64,000 bases of DNA, from contig NZ_CP050440.1 of assembly GCF_011769525.1 (NCBI RefSeq), forward strand, positions 6,511,501 through 6,575,500, in the 5' to 3' direction. The stretch comes from Tolypothrix sp. PCC 7910 (GTDB lineage Bacteria; Cyanobacteriota; Cyanobacteriia; Cyanobacteriales; Nostocaceae). Made by a program: the position numbers and the translations under genes. Each line of letters starts with the position of its first letter. Positions within the stretch are counted from its first letter, which is position 1. Of this stretch, positions 35,747 to 45,353 are shown piece by piece. The notes under the pieces were generated by a model. It did no database searches. It had not been told where the DNA came from and saw only the letters and a program-made list of their open reading frames with translations.

Positions 35747-37492
35747 TCAAGATTCTGCAATTTTTGTATTTTCGATTTTTGGCTTCTGGATAGCAGGAAA
35801 CTGGGCTTCGGTTTGAGAATGCAGTAATAAACCATACTCCAGTCCTTCTACCACAGCTTGATAGGAAGCCTCTAAAATATTTGGCGAAACCCCTACTGTC
35901 GTCCAGCGTTGATGACCGTTACCCGATTCTACTAATGCTCGGGTTTTGGCTGCTGTACCTGTGTGCCCATTGAGAATACGGACTTTGTAATCTGTCAACT
36001 CAAAATCGGCGATTTGGGGATAAAAGTTTAACAGCGCTTTGCGTAAAGCCGCATCTAAAGCTGCCACAGGGCCATTACCTTCGGCGGCTTCTAAAATATT
36101 TTTACCATTAACAGCTACTTTAATTGTCGCTAGGGCGCTGCTGCTTGCCTTACCTTCAATTAAGTCACAGTGGACTTGAAAACCCTTAACTTCAAAAAAC
36201 TGGGGACGATTACCTAAAGCTTCGTGCATCAACAGGGCAAAACTGGCTTCTGCGGCTTCAAATTGATAGCCTTCACTCTCCAAATCCTTCATTTTTTGCA
36301 GAATTTGCCTTGCTTCTGGTTGATTTGGATCTAATTCAATGCCAAAAGTTCGGGCTTTGGCTAACACATTACTGAGTCCAGATTGTTCGGAAATCACAAT
36401 GCGGCGACGGTTCCCTACTTGTTCTGGCTGAATGTGTTCGTAAGTGAGGGGATTGCGTTCCACTGCGGATACATGAATACCACCTTTGTGAGCAAATGCT
36501 GACCGACCAACAAATGGTGCGTGTTCATCAGGAGCCAGATTTACCACTTCGCTAACAAAGCGACTGGCTTCTGTAAGTTGCGCTAGCTCGTCTTCACCGA
36601 TACAGCCATAACCTAACTTCAACTGTAAATTGGGAATTAAAGAACAAAGATTAGCATTACCACAACGTTCACCATAACCATTGATTGTACCTTGTACCAT
36701 CGTTGCCCCAGCCATGACAGCAGCTAAAGCATTAGCCACAGCCATATCGGAATCATTATGAGTGTGAATGCCAATTTGGGGAATTGTCCTTTGTCCTGTC
36801 TTACAAAGTTCAGATCGCCGGAAGCCGGCGCTCTGACTTTGCGCTTTGTCATTTGTCATTGGTTCTGGACTAAGGACAAATGACAAATGACTAATGACGG
36901 CTGCAACAATTTGGCTAACTTCATGAGGTAAAGCCCCGCCATTGGTATCACAGAGGACTAGCCACTCTGCACCAGATGCGATCGCAGTCTCTAATGTCTG
37001 TAAAGCATATTCAGGGTTGTGCTTATAGCCATCAAACCAATGTTCGGCATCATAGATCACGCGTCGCCCTTGGCTGCGGAGGTACTCAATCGTATCGCGG
37101 ATCATCGCCAAATTTTCTTCTAATGTCGTTTTCAGCCCGGCTGTGACGTGCAAATCCCAAGACTTGCCAAAAATTGTCACCCAACGACTACCAGCCGCCA
37201 GAATCGCTTGCAGCATGGGTTCAGACGCAGCAGTGGTGTTGGGGCGGCGTGTGGAACAAAATGCGACAATTTCTGATTGTTTGAGCGGATCTTCTTGAAG
37301 TTGCCAGAAGAATTGTACATCCTTGGGATTGGCACCGGGCCAACCACCTTCAATAAACGGAATCCCCAATTGATCTAGTCTTTTGGCGATGCGTAACTTG
37401 TCTTCTATAGACACTGACAGCCCTTCACGCTGAGTACCATCCCGTAGCGTCGTGTCATAAAGCCAAATTTGAGGTGAGGGATTTTTGGTCAT
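35747..37492 (-). CDS. cimA: Citramalate synthase CimA
   Basis: Condenses pyruvate and acetyl-CoA to (R)-citramalate, the entry of the threonine-independent isoleucine route. 581 residues. TIM barrel with the metal and substrate motif LYDTTLRDGTQREGLS near the N-terminus, VIYDAEHWFDGYKHNPEYAL, GIHTHNDSDMAVAN (metal-binding His pair), VQGTINGYGERCGNANL, then the KGGIHVSAVERNP linker and the LeuA-type regulatory domain (NGHTGTAAKTRALVESG). The long size and the EGxSVS/NPxTYEH features fit CimA better than LeuA. About 38 residues around 197-236 are coded by an inserted repeat (36786-36898). The start is the ATG at 37490-37492; an upstream TTG adds 14 unlikely residues. Confidence 0.9.
   Translation of the reverse strand: MTKNPSPQIWLYDTTLRDGTQREGLSVSIEDKLRIAKRLDQLGIPFIEGGWPGANPKDVQFFWQLQEDPLKQSEIVAFCSTRRPNTTAASEPMLQAILAAGSRWVTIFGKSWDLHVTAGLKTTLEENLAMIRDTIEYLRSQGRRVIYDAEHWFDGYKHNPEYALQTLETAIASGAEWLVLCDTNGGALPHEVSQIVAAVISHLSFVLSPEPMTNDKAQSQSAGFRRSELCKTGQRTIPQIGIHTHNDSDMAVANALAAVMAGATMVQGTINGYGERCGNANLCSLIPNLQLKLGYGCIGEDELAQLTEASRFVSEVVNLAPDEHAPFVGRSAFAHKGGIHVSAVERNPLTYEHIQPEQVGNRRRIVISEQSGLSNVLAKARTFGIELDPNQPEARQILQKMKDLESEGYQFEAAEASFALLMHEALGNRPQFFEVKGFQVHCDLIEGKASSSALATIKVAVNGKNILEAAEGNGPVAALDAALRKALLNFYPQIADFELTDYKVRILNGHTGTAAKTRALVESGNGHQRWTTVGVSPNILEASYQAVVEGLEYGLLLHSQTEAQFPAIQKPKIENTKIAES
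36786..36898 (-). repeat. Dispersed repeat B inserted in frame within cimA
   Basis: Reverse complement of the framework at 24371-24480: ACAAAGCGCAAAGTC arm, a hairpin CGCCGG-AAG-CCGGCG core, and CTTTGTAAGACAGG. It is flanked by inverted TTTGTCATT/AAATGACAAA blocks. It adds about 38 codons between EVSQIVAAVISHL and IPQIGIHTHND without breaking the frame. Confidence 0.8.
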
Positions 37493-37993
37493 AAAACTGG
37501 AACATTTGAGACAACTTTTCAAGCGATGTGCCAATATACAACAAAAAGCCAGTTTGGTAATTCAACAATGCCTAACGTACTAACTCAAAATCCAAGCAAT
37601 GAGTGTATGCGATCGCCAAAGCAGGTGATTTGGCCCCAAGGTTTACTGGCAGGCCTTGGTAAAATAGTGTCCATTGCCGAACCAAATAACGACAAACTTT
37701 GCTGCAATATGGTATTGACCTCTACAATGGCGGTGTTTAGCGAATCAGCTGTCACCGAATTGTGGCAGATGTAGTAGCTGTAAAGTTAAGGTAGAAGGCG
37801 AAGTATCAGCAGCGAATCGGCGCACTAAACGCAGTGTTCGCTTCCTCCCCATTCTCCTACAACAGACCTGCGTTTCGCCTGACATACTGACTGAGGTTTT
37901 ATGGCAATCAATTACAGAGAAACAAAATTTGATAGATTTTGGTAATTTCTCAAATTTAGTGGACAACCAAAGGTTAACAAGGAGCAAAACAAG
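37493..37993. other. Spacer with a doubtful small frame
   Basis: About 500 bases. A plus-strand frame (ATG at 37568, stop at 37774, 68 residues, beginning MPNVLTQNPSNECMRSPKQV) has no ribosome-binding site and resembles nothing I know. It may be a relic. A good AAGGAG site near the right end serves the next gene. Confidence 0.35.
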
Positions 37994-38359
37994 ATGGGTA
38001 GATGGACACCGTTAATTCTGATGGCTGGAGGCTTGGCGATATTGTTGGGTACATTGCTAGGCATCAACTTTCCTATGGGCGGACAAAGTGCCAGCGTTCC
38101 ACCAGGCGGTAGAACCTCAAAAGTCCTCCCAGCTAATATTAATGTTAATAGCACAGCTGCGGGCAGGAATAACGGTTCAACGACAGAAAGCCAACGCAGC
38201 GTTGCCCAAAATAATAACTCAACTGAGGAATCAACCTCAGAGACAGAAAGTTCTTCAGACACAACTACTACAGAAGCGCAATCAACAGACACTCAATCCA
38301 CAGACAGCCAATCTACCAGCAATAATGAAAACTCTCAACCGATTCGTGCATTGTGGTAG
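37994..38359 (+). CDS. Membrane-anchored Ser/Thr-rich small protein
   Basis: 121 residues. One N-terminal membrane helix or uncleaved signal (PLILMAGGLAILLGTLLGI, residues 5-23), then a polar, low-complexity tail very rich in Ser, Thr, Gln, Glu and Asn (STEESTSETESSSDTTTTEA) and ending PIRALW. It probably hangs in the periplasm from the inner membrane. The start ATG has AAGGAG 12 bases upstream, strong support. No family is recognised. It precedes thiO-thiG by 111 bases of repeats, so a link to thiamin synthesis is not implied. Confidence 0.7.
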   Translation: MGRWTPLILMAGGLAILLGTLLGINFPMGGQSASVPPGGRTSKVLPANINVNSTAAGRNNGSTTESQRSVAQNNNSTEESTSETESSSDTTTTEAQSTDTQSTDSQSTSNNENSQPIRALW

Positions 38360-38369
38360 AGGTTGCTAG

Positions 38370-38483
38370 TTATTGGTTGCGAGTTATAAGTTATAAGTGA
38401 TGAGTTATTAGTTATGAGTTGTTAGTTATGTACTAATAATAAATGGCTAATAATGTATGACTAATGACTAATGACTAGTGACA
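38370..38483 (+). repeat. Degenerate tandem heptamers ending in the thiO-thiG start
   Basis: TTATAAG, GTTATTA and TAATGAC-type units fill the 110 bases before the thiO-thiG gene and run through its start codon: the ATG at 38471 is part of a TAATGACTAATGACTAGTGAC series. No separate ribosome-binding site remains. Confidence 0.75.
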
Positions 38484-40450
38484 TTTTAATTATTGGCGGT
38501 GGCGTTATTGGCTTAGCGATCGCCGTGGAACTGAAACTGCGCGGGGCAAATGTCACCGTGCTTTGCCGTGATTTTAACGCCGCCGCTAGCCATGCGGCGG
38601 CTGGGATGTTAGCGCCGGATGCCGAAAACATCTTAGATCCAGCCATGTATGATTTATGCTGGCGATCGCGTGCTTTATATTCAGACTGGACGCGCAAACT
38701 TGAAGAATTAACTGGCTTATCCACACTTTACTGGCCTTGTGGAATTTTAGCACCCGTTTATGAAGAGAGCGGGGCAGGAATTAAATCAACTGTAGCCTCT
38801 GCTCGTGAATCGCCTGCTTACTGGTTGGATAAAACCGCAATTGGGCAATATCAGCCCGGATTATCTTCAGAAGTAGTAGGTGGTTGGTGGTATCCTGAAG
38901 ATGCTCAAGTTGATAATCGCGCCTTAGCAAGAGTTTTGTGGACTGCGGCTGAATCTTTAGGCGTGGAACTCAAAGATGGGGTTACCGTCGAAGGATTGTT
39001 ACAGCAGCAAGGCAAAGTATTAGGCGTGCAAACTAGCGCTGGGGTAATGCGCGCTAGCCATTATGTATTAGCTACAGGTGCTTGGGCAAATGAATTATTG
39101 CCGCTTCCGGTACGCCCAGTCAAAGGGCAAATGGTCAGGGTGCGGGTGCCGGAATACGTGCCAGAATTACCGTTAAAACGAATTTTATTTGGTGAAAATA
39201 CTTACATAGTTCCGAGAAGGAATCGCACAATTATTATTGGCGCGACTAGCGAAGATGTAGGTTTTACTCCCCACAATACCCCCGCAGGTATTCAAAAATT
39301 ACTCCAACAAGCTACCCGCCTGTATCCGCAATTACAAGACTATCCCATTGAAGAAATTTGGTGGGGATTTCGCCCTGCTACCCCAGATGAATTACCTATC
39401 CTGGGAACTAGCCCCTGTACAAATTTAACCTTGGCAATTGGTCATTATCGCAATGGCATTCTGCTAGCACCAATCACCGCAGCCTTAATTGCTGATTTGA
39501 TCTCAGAACAAAAATCCGATCCTTTACTATCTCATTTTAATTATTCGCGTTTTCTCGCTCAAACATCTACCTCCACATCCATGCTTACTCACTCGGCTAA
39601 TTTCTCCAATGGGCATCATGCCATTGTTGCTTTAGATAACTCAGCATTAACTAATCTAGATTCACCACTGACGATTGCTGGTAAAACCTTCAAATCTCGC
39701 CTCATGACTGGTACAGGGAAGTACCGCAGCATAGAAGAAATGCAGCAAAGCATCGTTGCTAGTGAGTGCCAAATTGTGACTGTCGCTGTGCGGCGCGTAC
39801 AAACCAAAGCACCAGGACATGAAGGTTTAGCCGAAGCACTCGATTGGCAAAAAATTTGGATGTTACCCAATACCGCCGGTTGTCAAACCGCAGAAGAGGC
39901 GATTCGGGTAGCGCGTTTAGGGCGTGAAATGGCGAAATTATTAGGGCAAGAAGATAATAATTTCATCAAACTAGAAGTGATCCCCGATCCTAAATATTTG
40001 CTTCCAGATCCCATCGGCACATTGCAAGCCGCAGAACAACTAGTTAAAGAAGGCTTTGCTGTATTACCTTACATCAACGCTGACCCAATGTTAGCCAAGC
40101 GCTTAGAAGAAGTTGGTTGTGCTACAGTCATGCCTTTAGCATCTCCCATTGGTTCGGGACAAGGATTGAAGACAACTGCCAATATTCAAATAATCATTGA
40201 AAACGCTCGGATACCTGTAGTAGTAGATGCTGGTATAGGATCCCCTTCAGAAGCAGCACAAGCAATGGAATTAGGTGCAGATGCCCTATTAATTAATAGC
40301 GCGATCGCACTCGCTAATAATCCAGCTGCAATGGCTAGGGCAATGAATCTCGCCGCAGTCGCCGGTCGTCTCGCATATCTAGCTGGTAGAATGCCCATCA
40401 AAGATTACGCCAGCGCTAGTTCACCACTCACGGGGACGATTAGTAGTTAG
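38471..40450 (+). CDS. thiO-thiG: Fused glycine oxidase ThiO / thiazole synthase ThiG
   Basis: 659-residue bifunctional protein for the thiazole half of thiamin. Residues 1-365: FAD-dependent glycine oxidase with the dinucleotide motif [31 protein letters not shown] and the C-terminal [12 protein letters not shown]; it makes dehydroglycine. A linker near 366-395 leads to ThiG ([20 protein letters not shown] onward), whose Schiff-base Lys is K500 in [17 protein letters not shown], followed by [14 protein letters not shown] and [21 protein letters not shown]. This fusion is characteristic of cyanobacteria. ThiS and DXP supply the remaining parts. The start ATG lies inside a heptamer repeat, and an upstream TPP riboswitch was not seen. 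Confidence 0.95.
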   Translation: MTSDILIIGGGVIGLAIAVELKLRGANVTVLCRDFNAAASHAAAGMLAPDAENILDPAMYDLCWRSRALYSDWTRKLEELTGLSTLYWPCGILAPVYEESGAGIKSTVASARESPAYWLDKTAIGQYQPGLSSEVVGGWWYPEDAQVDNRALARVLWTAAESLGVELKDGVTVEGLLQQQGKVLGVQTSAGVMRASHYVLATGAWANELLPLPVRPVKGQMVRVRVPEYVPELPLKRILFGENTYIVPRRNRTIIIGATSEDVGFTPHNTPAGIQKLLQQATRLYPQLQDYPIEEIWWGFRPATPDELPILGTSPCTNLTLAIGHYRNGILLAPITAALIADLISEQKSDPLLSHFNYSRFLAQTSTSTSMLTHSANFSNGHHAIVALDNSALTNLDSPLTIAGKTFKSRLMTGTGKYRSIEEMQQSIVASECQIVTVAVRRVQTKAPGHEGLAEALDWQKIWMLPNTAGCQTAEEAIRVARLGREMAKLLGQEDNNFIKLEVIPDPKYLLPDPIGTLQAAEQLVKEGFAVLPYINADPMLAKRLEEVGCATVMPLASPIGSGQGLKTTANIQIIIENARIPVVVDAGIGSPSEAAQAMELGADALLINSAIALANNPAAMARAMNLAAVAGRLAYLAGRMPIKDYASASSPLTGTISS

Positions 40451-40580
40451 GGATTGGGGACTGGGGATTGGGGACAAGGGGACAAGGAGATAAATACCAT
40501 TACCAATTAGCAATTAGCAATTACCCATTACCAATTACCAATTACCCCATGCCCAATGCCCTATCCCCCATGCCCAATAC
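40451..40580 (+). repeat. Cluster of STRR heptamers
   Basis: GGGGATT/GGGGACT units, then ATTACCA/ATTAGCA units, then ATGCCCA/ATGCCCT units, back to back after the thiO-thiG stop. Same units as inside cruP (34548-34607) and after the coiled-coil gene. Confidence 0.85.
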
Positions 40581-40653
40581 TTGACGACAACCTCTAAAGC
40601 ACGGCACACTTAGTACAAAAGTTCCAGTGGATGTAGAGCTGGAGGTCTTAAAA

Positions 40654-42150
40654 ATGACTACTGCCTTAAGTTGCCGCAATTACATCAACGGTGAATGGTT
40701 GAGTGCTTTAGGGGAAGCTACTTTAGAAAGTCGCAACCCTGCTGATAAAAATGAAGTTGTTGCTACCTTCCCCCGTTCCGTAGCAGATGATGTTAGTCAA
40801 GCAGTAGCCGCAGCCCGCCAAGCTTACCACAGTTGGCGACAAGTCCCAGCCCCAGCTAGAGCCGAATATATTTTTCGCGTCGGAGAAATATTACTTCAGC
40901 ACAAAGAAGAACTGGCTCAGTTAATTAGCCGCGAAATGGGTAAACCCTTAACTGAAGCCAGAGGTGATGTGCAAGAAGGTATTGACTGCGCCTTTTACAG
41001 TGCTGGCGAAGGGCGGCGATTATTCGGGCAAACTACACCTTCAGAAATGCCCAATAAATTTGCCATGACGGTGAGAATGCCAATAGGAGTATGTGCTTTA
41101 ATTACTCCTTGGAATTTTCCCATAGCGATTCCCTGCTGGAAAGCTATGCCAGCATTGGTATGTGGTAATACCGTTATCCTCAAACCTGCGGAAGATACCC
41201 CCGCCTGTGCAACTAAATTAGTTGAGATTTTTGCCGCCGCAGGTTTACCACCAGGAGTCATTAACCTAGTGCATGGTGTAGGAGAAGAAGCCGGCAAAGC
41301 TTTAGTCGAGCATCCTGATGTGGATTTAGTATCTTTTACTGGTTCTTCCGAAACAGGCGCATTTGTGGGCGCGACTTGTGGACGTACTCACAAGCGCGTT
41401 TGCTTGGAAATGGGTGGTAAAAACGCTCAAGTTGTCATGGAAGATGCTGATTTGGAACTGGCGCTAGATGGTGCTGTTTGGGGAGCCTTTGGGACTGCGG
41501 GGCAACGATGTACAGCTACTAGCCGTTTAATATTGCATCGCGATATCAAAGAAAAATTTACTGCCATGCTTTACGAGCGTACCAGCAAATTACGCTTAGG
41601 GGCTGGAACCGATCCTGATATAGATATCGGTCCTTTAATTAATGAATCGCAACTGCAACGAGTCAGCAAATATTTAGATATTGCCCGTGAGGAAGGAGCA
41701 AAAGTATTAATTGGCGGAGAAATTGCCAGCGAGGGGCAATTAAAAAATGGTAACTTCTTTAAACCAACAATTTTGGATAATATTACACCAGAAATGCGGG
41801 TTGCTCGCGAAGAGATATTCGGGCCAGTAGTCGCATTAATTGAGGTTAGCTCTTTTGAAGATGCGATCGCAGTCCTCAACGATACCAATTACGGTCTATC
41901 TTCCTCAGTCTATACCCGCGACATTAACCGCGCTTTTACAGCTATGCGCGACATTGAGGCAGGTATCACTTATATCAATGGCCCGACTATTGGTGCTGAA
42001 GTACACTTACCTTTTGGTGGTGTCAAACAAACAGGTAACGGTCATAGAGAAGCTGGCACTACAGCCTTAGATGTTTTTACTGAATGGAAAAGTGTTTATA
42101 TTGACTTCTCGGGAAATCTACAACGCGCCCAAATAGACAACCGCAGTTAA
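40654..42150 (+). CDS. NAD(P)-dependent aldehyde dehydrogenase
   Basis: 498 residues, ALDH superfamily. Oxidises an aldehyde to the acid. Catalytic Cys286 in FGTAGQRCTATSR and general base Glu252 in CLEMGGKNAQ; the NAD-binding PWNFPIAIPCWKAMPALVCGN and FTGSSETGA are present. N-terminal CRNYINGEWLSALGEA and C-terminal GVKQTGNGHREAGTTALDVF are complete. Closest general resemblance is to the semialdehyde / alpha-ketoglutaric semialdehyde-type subfamilies, but the substrate is not fixed by sequence. The start at 40654 has GGAGG 9 bases upstream; a GTG nine codons earlier is much weaker. Alone on its transcript. Confidence 0.9.
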   Translation: MTTALSCRNYINGEWLSALGEATLESRNPADKNEVVATFPRSVADDVSQAVAAARQAYHSWRQVPAPARAEYIFRVGEILLQHKEELAQLISREMGKPLTEARGDVQEGIDCAFYSAGEGRRLFGQTTPSEMPNKFAMTVRMPIGVCALITPWNFPIAIPCWKAMPALVCGNTVILKPAEDTPACATKLVEIFAAAGLPPGVINLVHGVGEEAGKALVEHPDVDLVSFTGSSETGAFVGATCGRTHKRVCLEMGGKNAQVVMEDADLELALDGAVWGAFGTAGQRCTATSRLILHRDIKEKFTAMLYERTSKLRLGAGTDPDIDIGPLINESQLQRVSKYLDIAREEGAKVLIGGEIASEGQLKNGNFFKPTILDNITPEMRVAREEIFGPVVALIEVSSFEDAIAVLNDTNYGLSSSVYTRDINRAFTAMRDIEAGITYINGPTIGAEVHLPFGGVKQTGNGHREAGTTALDVFTEWKSVYIDFSGNLQRAQIDNRS

Positions 42151-42267
42151 AACACAGCTTTGCGAAACGCCAAAAACACTCTGCGCCCCTCTGCGTTTTT
42201 TAATTCCGAGTTCAGTAAGCCAGCACTGATTTGCTAGGATTTGGATAGATTTTTAGCTGCGTCTTTG

Positions 42268-43500
42268 ATGACTTCTGATTTTGCCAACTTTTTAATTCCT
42301 GATACTGCACTGTCGGTAGCTGGCTTAACTGACTACATCCGCTTGCTGTTGGAACAAGATCATCAACTGCGACAAGTTTGGGTGACAGGAGAGGTTTCCA
42401 GCGCTAATCACCATCGCAGTGGCTTATTTTTCACCTTACAAGATCCGGATGGTACAGCTGGAATTAAATGTGTGGCGTGGAATAGCCAATTGGCAAAACT
42501 GGCTCAAATACCTATTCCTGGTGAGCAATTAATTATTTTAGGTAGTCTCAGGGTTTATCCCCAAAGAGGAGAATATCAGCTATCTGTTTGGCAAGCTTTA
42601 CCTGCTGGTGCAGGTTTACAGGCTTTGCGCTATCAACAGTTAAAAAACCGCTTGCTATCTGAGGGGTTGTTTGATCCCGAAAGAAAGCGATCGCTTCCTT
42701 CTCATCCCCAAATCATCGCCGTGATCACTTCACCAACGGCCGCGGCTTGGGGTGATATTCAAAGAACCTTGAAACAAAGGTATCCAGGGCTACAGGTTTT
42801 ATTTTCTCCGGCGACAGTACAAGGTGAGCAAGCACCAGAATCCATAGTCAAAGCCATTGAACGCGTAGAACGAGATGGCCGCGCCGAAGTGCTAATTTTA
42901 TCCCGGGGAGGCGGCTCAGTTGAGGAATTAGCTTGCTTTAATGATGAACGAGTCGTGCGATCGCTTGCTAATTGTTCTATACCAGTAATTACGGGTATTG
43001 GTCATCAACGAGATGAATCTTTAGCTGATTTAGTTGCAGATGTATGTGTACATACTCCCACCGCTGCGGCAGAAATGGTGGTACCAGCGCTGGCAGAATT
43101 GTACACTCAACATCGGCAACGAGTGGAGGCTTTACATGAGGCAGTACTTTACTCTACACAAGCTGCTGAACACAAGCTGCGAGTATTGCAAAATCGGCTG
43201 CAACATTTACGCTTAGATCGACAAGTGCAACAAGAAAAGCAAAGGCTAACTTGGAAGCGTCAGCAATTAATCCAAGTAACAAAAAGGCGATCGCAGCAAG
43301 CCAGCCAACATCTAGAAATGTTACGCCAAAAACTGGTGACTCTTGACCCAAAAGCAGTATTACAGCGTGGTTACGCCGTAGTCAGACAAGAAAATGGTGC
43401 GATCGCCCGAACTGCTAGGAACTTAGCTGTCGGGGATGAGTTATTGATTCAGTTGGCACAGGGAGAAGTTAAAGTGAAAGTGAAAGAAGTAAAAGATTAG
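42268..43500 (+). CDS. xseA: Exodeoxyribonuclease VII large subunit
   Basis: Catalytic subunit of the single-strand-specific exonuclease that degrades long ssDNA into oligonucleotides. 410 residues. N-terminal OB fold ([23 protein letters not shown]), then the nuclease region with [61 protein letters not shown] and HTPTAAAE, and a long coiled coil in the C-terminal half that binds XseB copies, ending [17 protein letters not shown]. The start is the ATG at 42268; a TTG nine codons earlier is also possible. It is directly followed by xseB with a 1-base gap, an operon. Confidence 0.96.
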   Translation: MTSDFANFLIPDTALSVAGLTDYIRLLLEQDHQLRQVWVTGEVSSANHHRSGLFFTLQDPDGTAGIKCVAWNSQLAKLAQIPIPGEQLIILGSLRVYPQRGEYQLSVWQALPAGAGLQALRYQQLKNRLLSEGLFDPERKRSLPSHPQIIAVITSPTAAAWGDIQRTLKQRYPGLQVLFSPATVQGEQAPESIVKAIERVERDGRAEVLILSRGGGSVEELACFNDERVVRSLANCSIPVITGIGHQRDESLADLVADVCVHTPTAAAEMVVPALAELYTQHRQRVEALHEAVLYSTQAAEHKLRVLQNRLQHLRLDRQVQQEKQRLTWKRQQLIQVTKRRSQQASQHLEMLRQKLVTLDPKAVLQRGYAVVRQENGAIARTARNLAVGDELLIQLAQGEVKVKVKEVKD

Positions 43501-43501
43501 G

Positions 43502-43735
43502 ATGATTAAACGTAAGAACCCTGCTAATTCTGATGACTTCACAGCTTGGAATTATGAGGCTAAGGTGGCTGAAATCGAACAAATTATTACTCGCATTGAG
43601 ACAGGAGATTTGGAATTAGAAGCAGTATTTGCACAATTTACAACTGCTGTCGAGAATTTGCGTCAATGTGAGAATTTTTTGCAGCAGCGACAGCAGCAAG
43701 TAGATTTGTTAATTGAAACCTTGAACGATGAGTAA
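43502..43735 (+). CDS. xseB: Exodeoxyribonuclease VII small subunit
   Basis: 77 residues. Small helical subunit that packs on the XseA coiled coil and is needed for activity. The pattern [35 protein letters not shown] matches the family signature (LExIVxxLExGxLxLExSLxxFExG). Its ATG starts 2 bases after the xseA stop codon, so expression is coupled. Confidence 0.93.
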   Translation: MIKRKNPANSDDFTAWNYEAKVAEIEQIITRIETGDLELEAVFAQFTTAVENLRQCENFLQQRQQQVDLLIETLNDE

Positions 43736-44218
43736 ATCACTTAACTAAATCTCAAGTAGCTAGAAAATATAGCTGGTTTTTGACTGTTAACTGTTGGCTG
43801 GTAAAGCATAACATTTTCGGGATTCCTGAAACCAGGAATGAAATTTCTGCATTGCTATCTCGCACTAAAAAAGTACGCTGTACTGACCTCTAGCCTACGT
43901 ATTTATTACATTATTTATTCAACTTGGTATTATTTGTGAGACACTACGAATGACCAGTGAGGATGGAAAATCTTAGCTTTTTTCTTTCTTGCTAACTACC
44001 CTGTAGGCGTAGCCTCTACCAGAAGAGAGGTTTATTGACATAGGTCAGACAACCTGATTGACAAATCTCACAATGCCTAGAGGATTAGTATAATTCCGTC
44101 AAATACAGGGTGTGAGAATTAGTTTTTTCGTGTTAAATGGTTGAAGGTTACCAAGAAATCTTGGTTTAACACCAAAGACCGTTTATTTATGTGTGGCAAT
44201 ATTTTGTAAGGAGTGAAT
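43736..44218. other. Spacer, promoter of the beta-barrel protein gene
   Basis: About 480 bases. Little structure was seen apart from a small palindrome CCAAGAAATCTTGG (44152-44165) and the strong TAAGGAG ribosome-binding site at 44206-44212. Confidence 0.45.
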
Positions 44219-45049
44219 GTGAATACTATTATTCGTAAAGCTGTTTTTTGCTTGCCAAGTTTAGCAGCTTGTGCAGTCTTAGGTAGTAGCTTAACTGCTG
44301 TGGCTCAAACAGTAGATGTCTCAACTACTCAGCAGTTCAATGAGGCTGCTACAAGCGTAGCATCTCCCATTCAATCAACCGCTGAATTAGACGCTAAAAG
44401 CCAGAATACCCCTAATCAAACAAATACAAATTTCACCGTTCCGCAGCAGTTCCCTAACGCAGCTAAGCAGGAAACCGCTACTCGCATAGTAATACCTGTT
44501 CCAGGTACAGCAATTACCTCTACTACTGGCTTGATTCCCCAGTCCCCAGAACCTAATGTTCAACAGTCTACGGCTCAACCATCTACAACTCAAGTAGCAC
44601 AAGCCGATATTGAGCCAGGTAGAGCTACCCGTGGTGGTAGAAGCTATATTGGTATTGCAGGTAACATTGGTGTCAGTGGTAGTGACTCTGCTTTAGGTGA
44701 TGGTAACTTTGCTGTCATTAGTAAAATCGGATTGAGCAATGCTATATCCTTCCGACCAGCAGCAGTTTTGGGTGACAATACCACAATTCTACTTCCCCTG
44801 ACCTATGACTTTAGTTTTCAGCAGGTAGCAGATCCATTTAGTGAACCCTTACCAATTGCCCCTTACATAGGATTAGGTGCAGCAATTAAAACTGGTGATA
44901 ACTCTGAAACCGCTTTTTTAGTCTCGGGTGGCTTTGATTTTCCTCTCAATACCCAATTCACCGCCACTGCTGCTGTCAATGCTGGCTTCTTTGAAAATAC
45001 TGATATAGGTGTGATGTTAGGCGTTGGCTACAACTTCAGTGGTTTCTAA
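44219..45049 (+). CDS. Secreted outer-membrane beta-barrel-like protein
   Basis: 276 residues. Sec signal peptide (IIRKAVFCLPSLAACAVLG, cleavage near TAVAQ), a ~110-residue polar Gln/Thr/Pro-rich region, then a C-terminal barrel-like half with alternating strands: RSYIGIAGNIGVSG, AVISKIGLSNAISFRPAAVL, TTILLPLTYDFSFQ, IAPYIGLGAAIKTG and GVMLGVGYNFSGF. It ends in Phe, as outer-membrane barrels do. A porin-like or surface-adhesion role is plausible but not proven. I chose the GTG at 44219 because TAAGGAG lies six bases before it; the GTG at 44213 abuts that site. A terminator hairpin follows. Confidence 0.8.
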   Translation: MNTIIRKAVFCLPSLAACAVLGSSLTAVAQTVDVSTTQQFNEAATSVASPIQSTAELDAKSQNTPNQTNTNFTVPQQFPNAAKQETATRIVIPVPGTAITSTTGLIPQSPEPNVQQSTAQPSTTQVAQADIEPGRATRGGRSYIGIAGNIGVSGSDSALGDGNFAVISKIGLSNAISFRPAAVLGDNTTILLPLTYDFSFQQVADPFSEPLPIAPYIGLGAAIKTGDNSETAFLVSGGFDFPLNTQFTATAAVNAGFFENTDIGVMLGVGYNFSGF

Positions 45050-45131
45050 ATCCAATTTTTGAGCGCTTAATACACCGCCAATAACTTCAATATCTTGCAT
45101 TTATCGGCGTGTATCGGCGGTTAATTACTCT

Positions 45132-45232
45132 TATACCAATTTGAAAAAAGAATGCGACAGATTGTAGGGGCACGGCACGCCGTGCCCTCTAGAATATATT
45201 GATGTGTCGCAAACATTATTTGAATTGGTATT
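45132..45232 (+). repeat. MITE-like element C, copy 2
   Basis: About 101 bases sharing the ends (ATACCAATTTGAAAAAAGAA and TTATTTGAATTGGTATTA) and the ATTGTAGGGGCAC and GATGTGTCGCAAA blocks with 5302-5407. The centre differs: here the core is a GGCACGCCGTGCC-type palindrome. No reading frame. Confidence 0.85.
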
Positions 45233-45259
45233 ATTTGAACTGTATTTTGTGAGCTAAAA

Positions 45260-45283
45260 AAAAGCCTGCTTAAGCAGGCTTTT
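45260..45283. terminator. Bidirectional terminator hairpin
   Basis: Perfect palindrome AAAAGCCTGCTTAAGCAGGC plus its last four Ts, flanked by A- and T-runs, between two converging genes. It should terminate both. Confidence 0.85.
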
Positions 45284-45353
45284 CTATATAATCAGCAAGG
45301 TAGTTACATTTTGACTAACGTAGCACCTCAAAATTCTTATTTTTCACTAGACC

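Noticed and set aside
38360-38471. Possible TPP riboswitch before thiO-thiG
   Set aside because: The leader is filled with heptamer repeats and I could not find the conserved CTGAGA-type core.
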